This document shows positions 1-12,300 of a stretch of DNA of 64,000 nucleotides, in pieces. The notes beneath the pieces are model-generated. The model saw nothing but the letters and a program-made list of their open reading frames with translations, had not been told where the DNA came from and did no database searches. Source of the stretch: Asterella californica (lineage: Eukaryota; Streptophyta; Marchantiopsida; Marchantiales; Aytoniaceae); NCBI GenBank assembly GCA_036924285.1, contig JAYKYS010000009.1, forward strand, positions 14,756,001 to 14,820,000, given 5' to 3'. Position 1 is the stretch's first letter. The number at the start of each line of letters is the position of its first letter. Made by a program: the position numbers and the translations under genes.

Positions 1-467
1 GTTAATCTGCCAGTTCGACATGTAAGTCGTTCTTCGTGGCTGGAAGATCGCCATGATCGCATCAGCAACCTCCCTCTTCTTCGGATTACAGTAATCGCTC
101 GTCCTGTAACCGTTCCTCCCTTGAGGCAAGTCCTTGAAGAGCTTGGGAAAGTTCTTCACTGCTTTCGGGCGATGAATGCTGCAGCTGACACACTGTCAAA
201 GAGAAGATCGCCCTCCTTGCCTGCATCGTCAATCCCCAAGACGTCGGACCAGTGCGCTTCGGTCCAATTGCAAGGTCGCTCATAGGAGTCGTCCGATGGA
301 TGGTGGTTACAGATCCTCAACTCGTTCACCAGCTTCGACGACACCATCCCCCACCAAGGAAGTAAGAGGAACGCCAAACCCGTCTTCTCGAGCTCCTTCT
401 CATAGCGACGAAGAGCTACCCGATTGACCTCCAATGCTCGGAGCCTCGGTGGCTTATACGTCTACAT
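1..467 (-). pseudogene. Decayed copy of unknown mobile-element-linked ORF (truncated by window edge)
   Basis: Read on the minus strand from the ATG at 465-467, this gives a protein that aligns by eye with the plus-strand ORF at 19.3-19.9 kb. Shared blocks include AFLL followed by GMVSSKL versus GVISSEL, HPSDD, NNWT/CNWT, LGIDD and, after a frameshift, TYMSNWQI versus SYLVNWQI. The second codon is TAG where the other copy has CAG (Gln). A +1 frameshift is needed near 156-160. Upstream on the minus strand (470-700) the sequence is non-coding. The function is unknown. Two copies at separate loci, both beside gypsy DNA, point to a mobile-element passenger or LTR-resident ORF rather than a host gene. 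The protein runs off the window start. Confidence 0.6.
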
Positions 468-1419
468 CCCTCGCGTTCGTCTAGGATCGCTGCAACAGGT
501 TTCGGTGAAGACAGATTCTTCGTCGCAATCCGCTTCCTCGCCCGCTATCGACTTCTTCGTCAGTAAACGCGCTCCGCTAGTAACTGACTTCGGCGATCGG
601 AGAATACGGCGCGCTCCGCTCCTGCTATCGCTCTGGAGATAGTAAGATAATAAGATAAATGGTTTTGTTACTTGGCTTATATCTAGCGATAGATTTTCCC
701 GCACGTGCCGAAGTTAGGGTTTCCTCTTCACAACTGACATTCTTTGGCGCTCGCAGTGCGGCGATGTTATTCCTCTGCAATTGCGATACATTCTTCAACC
801 TGCTATAACTTCATCATTCGGTCTCCGATTGCCTCGCACAACATATCGTTAGAAAGCTCTTCGTCCGAGGAATTCAACTACGAGGAAGTCACCTCTCAAG
901 TGTCTCCATAGATTCGATAAATTCCTCCAGAACAGAGATTCTTCACTAAACTTCTAATTAACACTATTCTGCTCATATCTTTTATATTCTATCATCTATT
1001 CTTCTTATTTACTCTACAACTAATCAATTAATTAACAAAACGAAAAATCAAGGCTTCACAATTTCTCCACTCTTTAACATCGAGTTTATCAGCTGCCGTA
1101 TCCTGCATGACGTGAATGTTGTCAGGATGGAACTATAGAGAACTCATGGTAGGAAGTAGAGCGAAATAGCACATGAAATTGCTTCATTTCCAAGAATCAA
1201 TTTATTTATAAGTTTTTTGCGTCACCCAAAATGTACAGTGGAACCTCTGAGGTTCGTGATTCTATCTTACGGATCAACCTTGAAGCTTTTTCTTCTACTG
1301 GACAAGTCCAGAGAAGACCTATCCAATGATCTCAATTTTGTCCCAAGTAGATCTTCCAAGACAAAGTTATATCATAAAGAGACTCTCACCTTCAACTCCA
1401 CTTGTAGGTAAGCAGAAAT

Positions 1420-2163
1420 CTACAAACATGCATTTGTAGACTATTCGAGGAACCCTGACACAATCATCCTTGACCTTGAAACTCTCAAGCCAATTAGAAA
1501 GATCTCAATGATAGGTTTCTAGGGGCACTAAAAGTACCCAAAACTAAACTTCCAATCCCAAGCTAAAATTCTCCAATGTATCTAAAAGGATCTCAAAAAA
1601 GAGAAGTGACAAAAATCTACAAACATCTATTTGTAGATTACCATAAGGTTTTCTTCTCACTCATCTTTTTATCCAATTGACAACTTGGTTGGGAGACGTC
1701 GATGATAGCTTTATAACGACATGAAAATCACTAAAAATAGATCTCCTTAGAGAGAGATATGCTCTTCCAAAGTTGTAAACTCTCTCTCACTTCCAAAGTT
1801 GACTGTAAACTACAAACGTATGTTTGTAGACTGCCGCAATGACCCTCCCAACAAAGCCAACTTCAAACCTCAATAACTTTCTTTTTACAATGGTTTTGGT
1901 CTCTACGGAAAGCTCTAGAAGTCCTCTTTCCAACAAGACCGATTTCGTCTCAATTTGAGCTGCCTAGAGGAACTTACAACCTCCCAAAGTTTTCTAACTC
2001 TTCTCAACCTCTCAAGTTATAATAATATACAAATGTGCATTTGTAGATTTTTGTCGTCTTCCTCTCAATTGACTCATTTTTCTTCTCTTGAAGTCCTTTT
2101 TGACCTTCGATCCAATCCAATTCAACCAAAATTGTGATAAACTACAAACGCACAAGCATAGAT
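1420..2163. repeat. Degenerate repeat with five CTACAAA...TTTGTAG palindromes
   Basis: Near-palindromic 22-mers of the form CTACAAAC-N-CATTTGTAG occur at about 1421, 1618, 1810, 2027 and 2141 (the last is decayed). The spacers share phrases such as CTCTCAA and CCAAAGTT. Spacing is about 197, 192, 217 and 114 bp, so this looks like an old tandem array with a small inverted repeat in each unit. No convincing ORF overlaps it. The surrounding 700-2,212 contains nothing else I can assign. Confidence 0.5.
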
Positions 2164-2212
2164 TACCACGACGATCTTGTGAAAAATCCAAAACCTGAAC
2201 CAACCCATGTGG

Positions 2213-2742
2213 TGCCCACAATTTACAAGATTGGAGATTTTTAATAACGTATCTATGTAATCGAAGTAACCTTATTACTTAAGATTACACCTTGCTTAGA
2301 GGGAAGATGATCTTAAGGACTTTTGTAAGAAGAAGTAGACTTCTTCCGAAGCCAGAAGACGGACATCTTTTGAGAAGACGTCTTCTCGATCGTGTCTTCC
2401 AGAAGATAGAAGATAGAAGACGGAGGACGGAAGATAGTGACTGTGTCTTCGGGGGTACCCACCGCACGTCACATTATCAAGGAGTAGGTGTACTATCCAG
2501 TAGTAAGTAATTCGGTATAACCGGAGACATTAACCTAAATCGGAGGGAAAATACAGGACGAAGCGCATTAGCACAGAAACGATCGCCTGCTTCTCGCACT
2601 GAAGGTCGACTGCGCCTTAGGGATCGATTGCAACCAGGATATCGAAGTAGGTTTTGTGAAAGCAAAGAGAGTTGAAAGTGAGAGCACACAAGATCAAATT
2701 GAGACAAGAGAGAGAGCGAGGTCAATTTCACTAGCTAGGAGC
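2213..2742 (+). mobile_element. Partial LTR, same family as the minus-strand element at 40-44 kb
   Basis: The sequence starts TGCCCACAATTTACAAG and follows, with small gaps, the reverse complement of 41,885 downward (TGTCCACAATTTACAAG). Shared blocks include TTATTACTTAAGATTACACC, a cluster of GAAGAC/GTCTTC palindromes, and GAGACAAGAGAGAGAG near the right end. The match stops exactly where the next LTR begins at 2,743, at ACTAG-TAGGAGC here versus ACTAGGGGC at the other copy. It is therefore a 5' LTR fragment cut off or interrupted there. No coding sequence is present. Confidence 0.75.
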
Positions 2743-3650
2743 TGTAAACCCTCCGCGGTCCTATCGATCAACTACTCCTCCAATCTCTCAACCTCCACGA
2801 TAGTCATCGATGAATCTGCAACATGTCGAGCCTCTCTCACTTAGAATAATCTCTGATGGCTTTGAGGGAAGCACACCATGAACTTGAAGAGAAAAATGTT
2901 AAGTTCAGTCATTCACTCATCTATAAACTCATCAACTAAAATTTCTCCATAAACTCATCAACTAAAATCCTCCATTCTAATGACGTATTTCAAGTTCTCA
3001 CATGCTAAAATATCACACTCTCAATATTACTCAAGTTGTCATTACGACGATGTGAAAACAAGGATGAGTAGCTCTTCTCTACTCCTCTATTTATACATTA
3101 TAGGTTTTTATCTTGATATCTACCGGTAACTCAGACGTAACTATCTTTACCTGGTTTTACGAAGATATTATTTAAGATAAAAGTATTAATCACATGGGTT
3201 TCTTACCTTTTCACATGGGCTTATTCTTTCAAAGTCAACAACTTCTAGAAGGATTCTAGAATATTCTCAAGGAATCTCGAATTTCCACCATCCCTCTACA
3301 CTGGGACTCACTAAAAAGAAAACATGTAGAATCTTTTCTTGTTTTTAATGTCCACAAAGTCCACAACTTTAATCCCACCACTAATATCAAGTCAAAAAGG
3401 AGATAAGGGATACTTTCCATCTCCTTTCTACCTTTTAGACAAGATGACAAGGCAGTAGTGCTCACTCTTTAAGAAATATCTGAATTTTGCCAAAAGTACA
3501 GCTAAGTCTAACCATAACTAACTTTAGCTAGTGATGACTAACTTGATACCTCCTTAAAATACTTGGGCAGCAAATAAACATTATCCACACTTAGTTATAA
3601 CTAAACATCTTCTAATAGACAACTTCCTATATGTAACATAAGTCGTTACA
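2743..3650 (-). mobile_element. Isolated LTR, TGTAA...TTACA family
   Basis: This 908-bp sequence is bounded by TGTAAACCCTCC and CGTTACA. It is closely similar along its length to the LTR at 32,751-33,661, which lies just 3' of a minus-strand gypsy pol, so its orientation is inferred as minus. No matching target-site duplication is visible (flanks GGAGC and TTTTA). The next bases, TTTTATTCCCG, resemble the reverse complement of a polypurine tract, so it may be the 3' LTR of a truncated element rather than a true solo LTR. It contains a heat-shock-element-like motif at 3,243-3,266. Confidence 0.85.
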
Positions 3651-3662
3651 TTTTATTCCCGT

Positions 3663-4969
3663 TGTCGTGTCGGATTTTGCGTGAAGGATGTCCAGAAAAA
3701 CGCGAGGTTCATGGCTGTGGAGATGCTGTGTGTTGAACAGAGACAAGACGGAGAAAAACAACCACGAAAACAAACGCTGCTATATATACCAACTCTCAGT
3801 GTACACCCACTGCCGGTTCTTTCACCATAAGAACACAAAACTGAGAAACAGACCAGAGCAATCTGTAACCTGCTTCAAACCCTCTAAACGAGCCCCTGAA
3901 TCTCAACCCAGACCCAAAATCATCGATGCGTAACTCAAAGCAAGAGAAAATTCTCTTTGCTAACAAAAAAAGTTGCACCAACATCACAGATTCAAACTCA
4001 AGTCAAAACAGCATCCATGTACAAGCTCTTAGCTAAAGCTAGCTATCACAAGCTGTACATAACCAACCAAAACTCTAACGAACTCAAAAAGGCAAAATCC
4101 GTAGCGAAGAAACCAAAAAAGATCTATCTGAGAACTTTCTCCTTTTGCCAAACGATCTTCAGATGTCGATAGGGTCTTCTTCCTTGACTCCGTTGGCCTA
4201 GAAAACCTCAGATCCGACTCCCAACAGCCGAGATATCTCTGATTTTCAGCCGCAGGTGACCGAACCTTTCAAAACTCCTCCTTGCGGCTTAAAATCGCAC
4301 ACACCGCTCAAACGGATCGCCTGATCTGATATCCGTCTTCTCTGGTAGGTAGATCTAGCTACCCTGAACCCAACGAGACTTCAAACAAGCCATTAGGAGT
4401 TCCCTTTGCAAAACCACGCAAGAAATTTGATCACAAGTTGCAAAAAACAGACGTAAATCGACTCCCTGTGGCTCAAAATCGCTCACCACACCCAAACCAA
4501 TAATCTAATCCACACATGGTCTTCTCCTATGCGTACATGAAGACTCCCTGATCGCGTAAGCACCAAGAACGAAGAGCTTGCCTCACCGATCGCGAAGAAC
4601 AAACCAATCTCAGATCGCAGACGAATGAAAATCTGACGTAGGCGTTTCTCTGCGAGCCGATTTCACTCACTACTCCCAAACTGCCCGATGAAACTTTGTA
4701 TCTTCTTTAATTTCCTGAAGAACTCGGCACTCTGATCCCGATGGATCCAAGGACATCAAGTTTGGACCCCGGAACGACCCGAACGGTCCAACTCTCTTTC
4801 ACAGGTAACTGAAGCACTCCAAATCTCTCTCCTGCGTCTCAATTTCTCTCAGTACACACTCTTCGATCCGCCTCTTCACGAACCGTCTTAACCAACGCGT
4901 AGCCTGCACAAATTTGAACCGAACGACGCTTTGTGCATTTGCATTGGATCTCCAAATCTCCCGAACCGT
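3663..4969 (+). repeat. Left arm of an imperfect inverted repeat
   Basis: It starts TGTCGTGTCGGA. Its reverse complement is found at 7,139-7,864. Matching blocks include GAGGTTCATGGCTGTGGAGATG, the TATATACCAACTCTCA stretch, TAGCTAAAGCTAGCT, AACTCTCTTTCACAG and CAACGCGTAGCCTGCA. About 600 bp in the middle (roughly 4.1-4.7 kb) is missing from the right arm. The small ORFs inside have no recognisable product. The sequence from 4,970 to 5,130 continues without a visible partner. Confidence 0.75.
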
Positions 4970-5130
4970 CGGTTGACAAGTCGCAAGTACAAGCTAACTC
5001 CTTAAGCTGCCCCCTTACGTCAGACGCTGTACGTACAAGAATTCTCAGATAATGAGGAAGCGAGCCCCTTGCGTCCTTAGTATAGCGCATGGAGCTGCAA
5101 ATACCCAATCAGCAAAGTAAACTATGACCT

Positions 5131-5757
5131 AGCTTGATTTTCTCTTTTTCCGAGTCTCGTAACTTCTCCACTAAGCGTCCAAATGAAGTAGACGAAGTGC
5201 CCATGGAAAGCTGATAACGAGTTCTACCCATCGATGTAATGAAAATAAAGATCCGAAGTTGTGCCAAAAGCCAATAACTTGAGGCCTAGCTTGTTGTACC
5301 CATCTTTCGAGTCTCGTAACTTCTCCACTAGCATCCAAATGAAGTAGACAAAGTGTCTATGGGAAGCTGACAACGAGCTCTATCCATCAATGTAAAGAAA
5401 GTGAAGATCCGGAGTCGTGCCAAAAGTCCATAAGCTGGGGCCTAGCTTGTTTTACTCATCTTTCGAGTCTCATAACTTCTCCACTAGGCGTCCAAATGAA
5501 GTAGACAAAGTGCCTATGGAAAGCTGACAACGAGCTCTACCCATTAATGCGATGAAAGTGAAGATCCGAAGTTGTGCTAAAAGTCCATAAGCTGAGGCTT
5601 AGCTTGTTTTACCTATCTTTCGAGTCTTGTAACTTCTCCACTAGACGTCCAAACGAAATAGACGAAGTGCTCATGGAAAGCTGACAAGGAGCTCTACCCA
5701 TTGATGCTATGAAAGTGAATATCCGAAGTTGTGCCAAAAGCTTGTAAGCTGAGTCCC
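5131..5757. repeat. Tandem array, four copies of a ~157-bp unit
   Basis: Units begin with AGCTTG at 5131, 5288, 5444 and 5601. Each contains CGAGTCTCGTAACTTCTCCAC, GTCCAAATGAAGTAGAC and GAAGATCCGAAGTTGTGCC with a few substitutions. No long ORF is present. The array lies between the left arm of the inverted repeat and a gag stub. It could be the sub-repeat region of an LTR or 5' leader. Confidence 0.85.
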
Positions 5758-5832
5758 ATCCTGACCAGGACTCCCCTGAACAAGAGCATTTTGAGCAGCA
5801 GCCACATCATGTACGGCAGCACTGTGATCCAT
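5758..5832 (-). pseudogene. Gypsy gag N-terminal stub
   Basis: On the minus strand an ATG at 5832 opens a frame beginning MDHSAAVHDVAAAQ, rich in Ala, Gln and Gly. That is typical of the disordered start of plant gag proteins. It lies 66 bp inside the LTR end at 5,899, the usual leader distance. The frame runs into the tandem array after about 25 codons, so the rest of the element is lost. The assignment rests on composition and position only. Confidence 0.4.
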
Positions 5833-5898
5833 TTTCTCACTCAATCTAATCAATCCTCCAAATCAATCACCCCAATAGTTCTCAGTGGAAGCATCAGA

Positions 5899-7138
5899 TA
5901 TCGCGACGAGAGTCTTTCTTGGGGAGGGCGGACCTCCTGACTGTGATTGATCAGGAGAACGATAAAAAAAAGACAGATTGTTGCCGACGATGAGAACTCA
6001 AAATTCTGTCTCTTGCGTCCACCAAATGCAAATCAAACACTCTGATACACACACACAAGCCTTTCAAGACTCAATATTATTTATTTCAATGTCGATTCCA
6101 TCATCAAATTCTTCAATTGTAAAAAATATCTCCTCTATCTCCTGCGCGTATCTCCTCTCTCTTCTATCAGTTCTCTGTAAAAGTCTTCGTCGAAAACCGT
6201 CGCAGGATGATTTCCTAAAAGATAAGTCCTTAGCTAAGCTGACCCCCTACTGTCCTTATACGTACAACTACTTATCAAAGCAGCCCCTTAGCTAAGATGG
6301 CTCCTTAATTAATAAAAGTTTCTCGTGTTTTTGATGCTATCTTGATGTCATCTTGAATATACCACAAGTCATCCAATGTAGACCGAAGTCTCAACACCTA
6401 TGAGGCTGCCTCACAAGACTTACAGCCCCCATATTTGCACCAGGTATCTCCCATGGTATATTCAAGATGGCATGCAGAGACTTAGGCCAGGAAGCCAATG
6501 AGTAAGGGAGATACTGATCTCCCGTCCCTAGATATGCAAGACGTGGCTGCATATCCAACATAGACTCCTTTCCAAGAGACTAACATGCCAGAATAGGAAA
6601 CACAGGCTAGGGAGAATTTATCCTGAGACCACTTTCTTCCTAGGCAGGCGTTATCACTGAGATGGCATGTGCTTCCATTAAAAAGATAAACAAAGTTTGT
6701 ACATATCCTTAAGGAAAATTTTCTATACACTCTTTACTAGCTTTTCCTACACTAACTTCTCTGTACAACTCTATTTCTAGTGAATGAGTAGTCAAAACTA
6801 TATTACTCACGAACACCTATGCACTCATGCTGTTGGATCATGGATTCGAGTCACGAGCTAGAATCGACAGATTTCTCTCTTTCACATTTTTTACAGCTTA
6901 AGACTTGTACTAACTATCGTCTATAACGGTTTTTCTCGAAACCGAAAGTATGAAGTTTTTTGCCTCCTTCAGGGTGATATTTCATCCCAAGCTAGGGGGC
7001 AGCTTGTCAAGCATAGCTCCAGCTTAGCTCCTGCCCAGCTTGATAAGCTACAGGGCAGCTTCCTTCACAACTGTACACAATGAAAGAAAATCCTTCTATT
7101 ACTAGTCTTCACTGTACAAACCCACGTGCAACACGACA
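5899..7138 (-). mobile_element. LTR with TGTCG/CGACA-type ends (5' LTR of a truncated element)
   Basis: It matches the solo LTR at 49,272-51,111. Both contain CTTGGGGAGGGCGGACCTCCT near the left end, GGATGGCATG with TTAGGCCAGGAAGCC in the middle, GCTAGGGGGCAGCTTGTCAAGC, and CACTGTACA near the right end. This copy is 1,240 bp against 1,840 bp. Outer ends are TATCG and CGACA. The right flank ACGGT lies in the right arm of the 3.7-7.9 kb inverted repeat. The left flank leads to a gag stub, so this is the 5' LTR of a minus-strand element whose body is gone. Confidence 0.75.
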
Positions 7139-7864
7139 ACGGTTTGGAGAATTGAGAATTCTAATGCATGCGCGCAAGGTGTCATTGGGTTCAGATCTAT
7201 GCAGGCTACGCGTTGGTTAAGACGATTCATGAAGGGACGGATCGGAGAGTGTGTTCTGGGAGAAATTGAGACGCATGAGAGATTTTTGGAGTGCTTCAAT
7301 TATCTGTGAAAGAGAGTTGGACCGTTCGAGTCATTCCGGAGTCCGAACTTGCTGTCCATAAATCCATCGGGATCAGAACGCCAAGTTCTTCAGAAAATCA
7401 TGCCTTTTTCGATTCCTTCGCTAAGATTTTGCTCTTTTTGAATTCGTTAGAGATCTAGTTGGCTATGTACAGCTTGTGGTAGCTAGCTTTAGCTAAAGGC
7501 TTGTACGTGGACGTTGTTTGAACTTGGGTTTTAATCGTGTGATGCTGGTGTAGCTCTATTTGTTAGCAAAGGGATGTTTCTCTTGCTTTGAGCTACGCTT
7601 CGGTGGTTTTGGGTCTAGGTTGAGATTCGAGAACTCGTTTTAGAAGTTTTGAAGTAGATTATAGACCGTTCTAGTCTGTTTCTCAGATTTGTGTTCATAT
7701 GGAGAAATAACCAGTAGTGTATATACAGTGAGAGTTGGTATATATTGTTACGCTCGTTTTAGTGCTTGTTTTTCTCTTTTTTGTTTTTGTTTAGCACACT
7801 ACATCTCCACAGTCATGAACCTCACGTGTTCCTGGATATCTTTCACGTAAAGTCTGACACGATA
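7139..7864 (-). repeat. Right arm of the imperfect inverted repeat
   Basis: This is the reverse complement of parts of 3,663-4,969, ending GACACGATA against the left arm's TGTCGTGTC. It begins at ACGGTTTGGAG, which corresponds to AACCGT at 4,964-4,969 in the left arm. The arm was therefore interrupted by the LTR at 5,899-7,138, and its inner part is no longer present. Confidence 0.75.
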
Positions 7865-9363
7865 CGTAGAAAAAAAACTCTTTTGTAACTCTTTTCTCGC
7901 GTCGAACGGTGTCATGTTGCAGAAGATCCTACAACATGACATCATTCGGCCCGAGAACTTAAGCTGATCTCCTCAGACGAGCTCTATGCATTGAAGCACT
8001 CATACATGCATTATCAACAAATTTGAAAAAAATTCTTTGAATTCCCCTTCTCACCACCATCTCAATCATCACCATGCATTCTGATTGTCACCCTTAACTT
8101 CATGCATTCTGATTGTCACCCTTAACTTCAAACCCGTACATGTCATCTTTGATATACACGTGCACGAAATCTTTATAGTAGAAGGTGAACTATTACTCGT
8201 ACACTTCACTTATGAACTTTTGGTTTCACCACTCAGCGATAATTTTCTCCCCTAACTCAACCCACATTCAACCAATCGACTTTGCCGACTTTTTTCCCGA
8301 TTCTAAAGATTCTAGAAAACTTGGTGAATACAACATGGAAATTGCACCAATTATGTGTTCTCACAAAGCTCCTGGAGAATAAATTTCTATTTTTTCTCGC
8401 TGTGAAGAGTTGCATAATTTCTTCTCATGTTATTCTAAAATATTTACGTTCAAGGCGCTAATCCTTGTATAGAAATCACTCTTTGTTTGATAGCGGGAAG
8501 GAAATCTAAGAGATGAATGTTGCATGGCACAGTGGAAGCATTAATTGGCTTTTCGTGCATGTCTTCTTTAAATACTGCAATTCTAGAAATTTGACAACGC
8601 CATCCTCTTTTTCATTTTCGCTAAGTACACCAAGTCTAGAGATGGGGACTGCCCACAAAACACCAAAGATCTTTACTCAAGAAGACATGGACGACCAAAA
8701 TCTTCTTTCTATTTGGTCCTTTGCATATTCGTCTGAAATCGACGGCAAGGTATGCAAATGCAAAAGCAGCAAATAAGAGATCTGATTGAAACCACCTGGT
8801 CGGGTCTATAATCCAATATAGACCACCATAAATTATATCTTGTGGGTGTATGCACCTGACTAATATCTTGAAGCGATATCATATCTTCTATGCAGCAAAA
8901 CTGCAATCTGTCTTCAATGGGCTTGTTTGGATGAGGACGGCAGAGTCAAAGTAGACTCGAGTTTGTGGTATTCAAGAGGGCTGCGAATATCCATGGCACT
9001 CCCAGATAAACTGATGAAAATGCATCAAACACAATGAACTCCACTGTAGAAATATATTGTACACAAGTTAGCCTTCCGCGATCAGTAATATGTAATTGGC
9101 GGACCTACCACTTCTGACACATAGGCTTATTTTAAGAGTGGTAAAGCAACACATCAAGCCCTTCATGGAATTCTGCCATGTATGAAAGCATATTCATTTC
9201 ACAGACAGATGCATGCACTGATGCAGGTAATACCTGACGTTATACCTCGAAAGGATGCACAATCTGGCGGCCATCGTGGAAGCACCTAAGGTGATTCGTA
9301 ATTTACAGTTCTCTCTAATTTACAACGACAAGAATTTTACTATGGCAGACAATGTATCTGTTG
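7865..9363. other. Intergenic, downstream of the ATPase gene; 28-bp tandem duplication at 8,073-8,128
   Basis: A perfect direct duplication starting CATGCATTCTGATTGTCACC occupies 8,073-8,100 and 8,101-8,128. The short ORFs at 8.19-8.38 and 8.51-8.78 kb have no recognisable domain. Part of the right side is presumably the 3' UTR of the minus-strand ATPase gene. Confidence 0.6.
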
Positions 9364-12300
9364 TCATTTGACTTTAATGTGAAGGAGATCTGTTAACCTT
9401 GGTGACCGATATTTTCGTAACATGAGTGAGGAGCATACTACGCTAACAGAAGATAGAGCCATACAACCTCCGGCAACCCAAGGAGGCATCTGAAGATGGG
9501 AGAAAGGGAATATCAAACCGGCTGCTATGGGAATTGCGACCAGGTTATACCCCATCGCGAAGATATAGTTCAGCTGTATCCGTCTGAAGGTTTTTCTTGA
9601 TAGGTCAATCGCTGTTATGACATCCTCTAAGCTGCTCCGCATGAGAACATAGTCGGCAGCCTCGATTGCAATATCTGTTCCTGCTCCGATAGCCATTCCA
9701 ACATCCGCAGCCGCTAGAGCGGGTGAATCATTTATACCATCTCCCACCATGGCAACCACTGTGCCGTTTCTCTGGAGCTTCTTGATTACGTCCACCTTGC
9801 CCCCGGGTAAAACCTCAGCCTTAACATCACCGATACCAGCCTGGAAAAGAGGATTCCATATCAGCACTTCTGCAAGCAACAACAAACAACAAACAACAAA
9901 CAACCGTCCAAAAACCCTCACCTCAGGTCTTTCACACTCTCTTCGTGGTAAACGGGGTGAACGAGAGAAACGACTAGACAACACTCTCGGACGATACCAC
10001 CGGCCAATCTAACTATGAGTACCTCTTCGGCAACTGCATCAGCAGTTCGCTGATTATCGCCAGTGACCATGATACAATGTATTCCCATGCTATTTAGCCC
10101 CCTGATGACGACTGCTGCTTCCTGTTTCAGAGGATCCGAAATGGCCAACGTCCCGGCAAGCACGCCATTTACTGCAACAAGTACAGCCGTCTTTGCCTGT
10201 TTCTCCACGCTCTGCAAGTAATGCTCGATCGACTCACTGACCTCCACTCCATTTTCACGCATCAGCTTTCTGTTGCCCACCTGAAGGACAAAGTAGAACA
10301 TTTTAGCTGGCATGTGACCACGGAGTCCAAATCTTTCAGCAGAAACTTCAGCATTTCGCTGCAATCTTCGACTTCTATCTAGGTGGCCGGACTTCATGCG
10401 ATGTTCCATTGACAGCCAACTTGTACAAAATACATACATACGGTGCACTGGGGATCGTTCAGACTATACTGCCACGTATACGGTGTTGTCAGTCTCTCAC
10501 CGTGTCAGGTACGACTCTTCACATATCACAATACCAAGTACGACGCTCTTAGACTCACCAGTAGTTTCTTGCTTTCAACCTCACAGGTTAACCCTTTTCC
10601 AGGCATTGACTCAAACGCAGTAGCCTTCTTCAACCAGCTTGTGTCCTTCGCCTTTATAACATGCGATGTATCAGCAGTCATATGTGGAGGTTCATCATAT
10701 CCCAGATAGTGCTGTGCGTAGTCGATCACAGCTTGTGCCAACGGATGCTCACTGCTTGCCTGATATGGTTGAAAGGAGAATGGTGACCAAAACGATCAGA
10801 ACAACTTCTTCTCAAGGCAAGCCTGCTCACCGTTTCTCATATCAGTTTCACAGGTGAACTGAAGTCTTAAAAGTCGACCAAACCCAAGTCAAGCCAACGT
10901 AAAGCAGTGCAGATAACACCAAACATGAAGTAAATACCTCTGCTGCAGCGACAAGGGCGAGAAAGTCGGCCGTGTCCATTTTTGTAAAGACCTTGGTGCT
11001 AACTACTGACGGTTTGCCTTTGGTGAGAGTTCCTGTTTTATCAAAAACCACGCAGTGAATCTTCTGAGCTCTTTCAAGCGCATCACCTCCCTTGATCAGA
11101 ATTCCGTTGGTTGCACCCACGCCAGTAGCCACCATCACAGCAGTTGGTGTAGCAAGACCCAGGGCACATGGGCAAGCGATTACCAACACAGATACAGCGA
11201 ACATGAGCGCAAAAACGAAGTGTCCAGAACCCTCTGGCAGCCAAGAATCAGGGTACAACCCCAATACTCCGGCCAGATACCTATCAAAGTCACAGAAAAA
11301 TATCAGGAAGCGAAATTTTACTGTTCTTAGTACTTAAGAGTCGACTCGAGTTCCTCTATCTTGGAAATGTCTCCTTAGGTGAAACCACAAGAAACATATT
11401 CAAATTTAGACTTAGATAGACCTGACCTTAAACACACAATTCCAAGTTCCACCCACTGCGAGAACAATCGAACTTGATCTGTTTTGCTGGAGCATAAACG
11501 TCTGGGCACTTGGGGATAGAAGAGCGCACCATGAAAATAAGGTGAACAATGATAGGCACACAACGATTGGAACGAAGATGCTGGCAACCTGCAATACCCG
11601 AACACAGCCGCGATAAGTTTCTAAAAGGCAGCCTCCAGTCCTACCGAAAGAGGGGGAAAAACAGAGGAAATGGAAAACATGAGTTCATCTGCGCGCCAGC
11701 TTCTTCTACATCCTTAACACCGGCTTCCATGTTCTTAACCTACAGCCGTGGCTCACGACCTGAATTCTTCAAAGTTTCTGATACATACATGGACCTGGAC
11801 ATATATGGACTTGTTAACTTCAGAAGGAGGTCAAAGAGATTACCAGATCGGCGTATTTCTGGATAGGAGCTTTGGCCATTTGAGCTGTTTCGACTAAATT
11901 GACAATCTGTGCAAGCGCAGTGTCACGACCTACTCGAGTGGCACGAATGTTCAGCACACCTTTCATGTTAAGGGTCCCGCCGATAACCGCACCACCAACT
12001 ACTTTGGCAACCTGCGCAGATTCACCAGTAATCATGCTTTCATCCACATGACTTGATCCCCACACAACCTGACCGTCTGCTGGTACTTTCGCTCCTGGTT
12101 GCACCTTCAAAATATCTCCCTTGTGGATCAGCTGGACGTCAATTTCTCTCTCAGTGAGAGGTTGGCCGTCTACAAACGACAATCGATTCAATACTCATGA
12201 GTCAAGAGAACCCTTTGTTCAAAGAGCGGAAGGTGCTAGAAACAGCTCTCGACTTATCGTATGGCTTGTCTTTTACAAAACCAGAAGTAGCATGCTCTCA

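Noticed and set aside
2743..3650. A miniature inverted-repeat (DNA) transposon
   Set aside because: The TGTAA/TTACA ends are only short LTR-type termini, and the same sequence adjoins a gypsy pol at 32,751-33,661.
5131..5757. Possible CRISPR-like array
   Set aside because: The unit is ~157 bp with no short repeat/unique spacer pattern, in a plant nuclear context. It is an ordinary tandem repeat.
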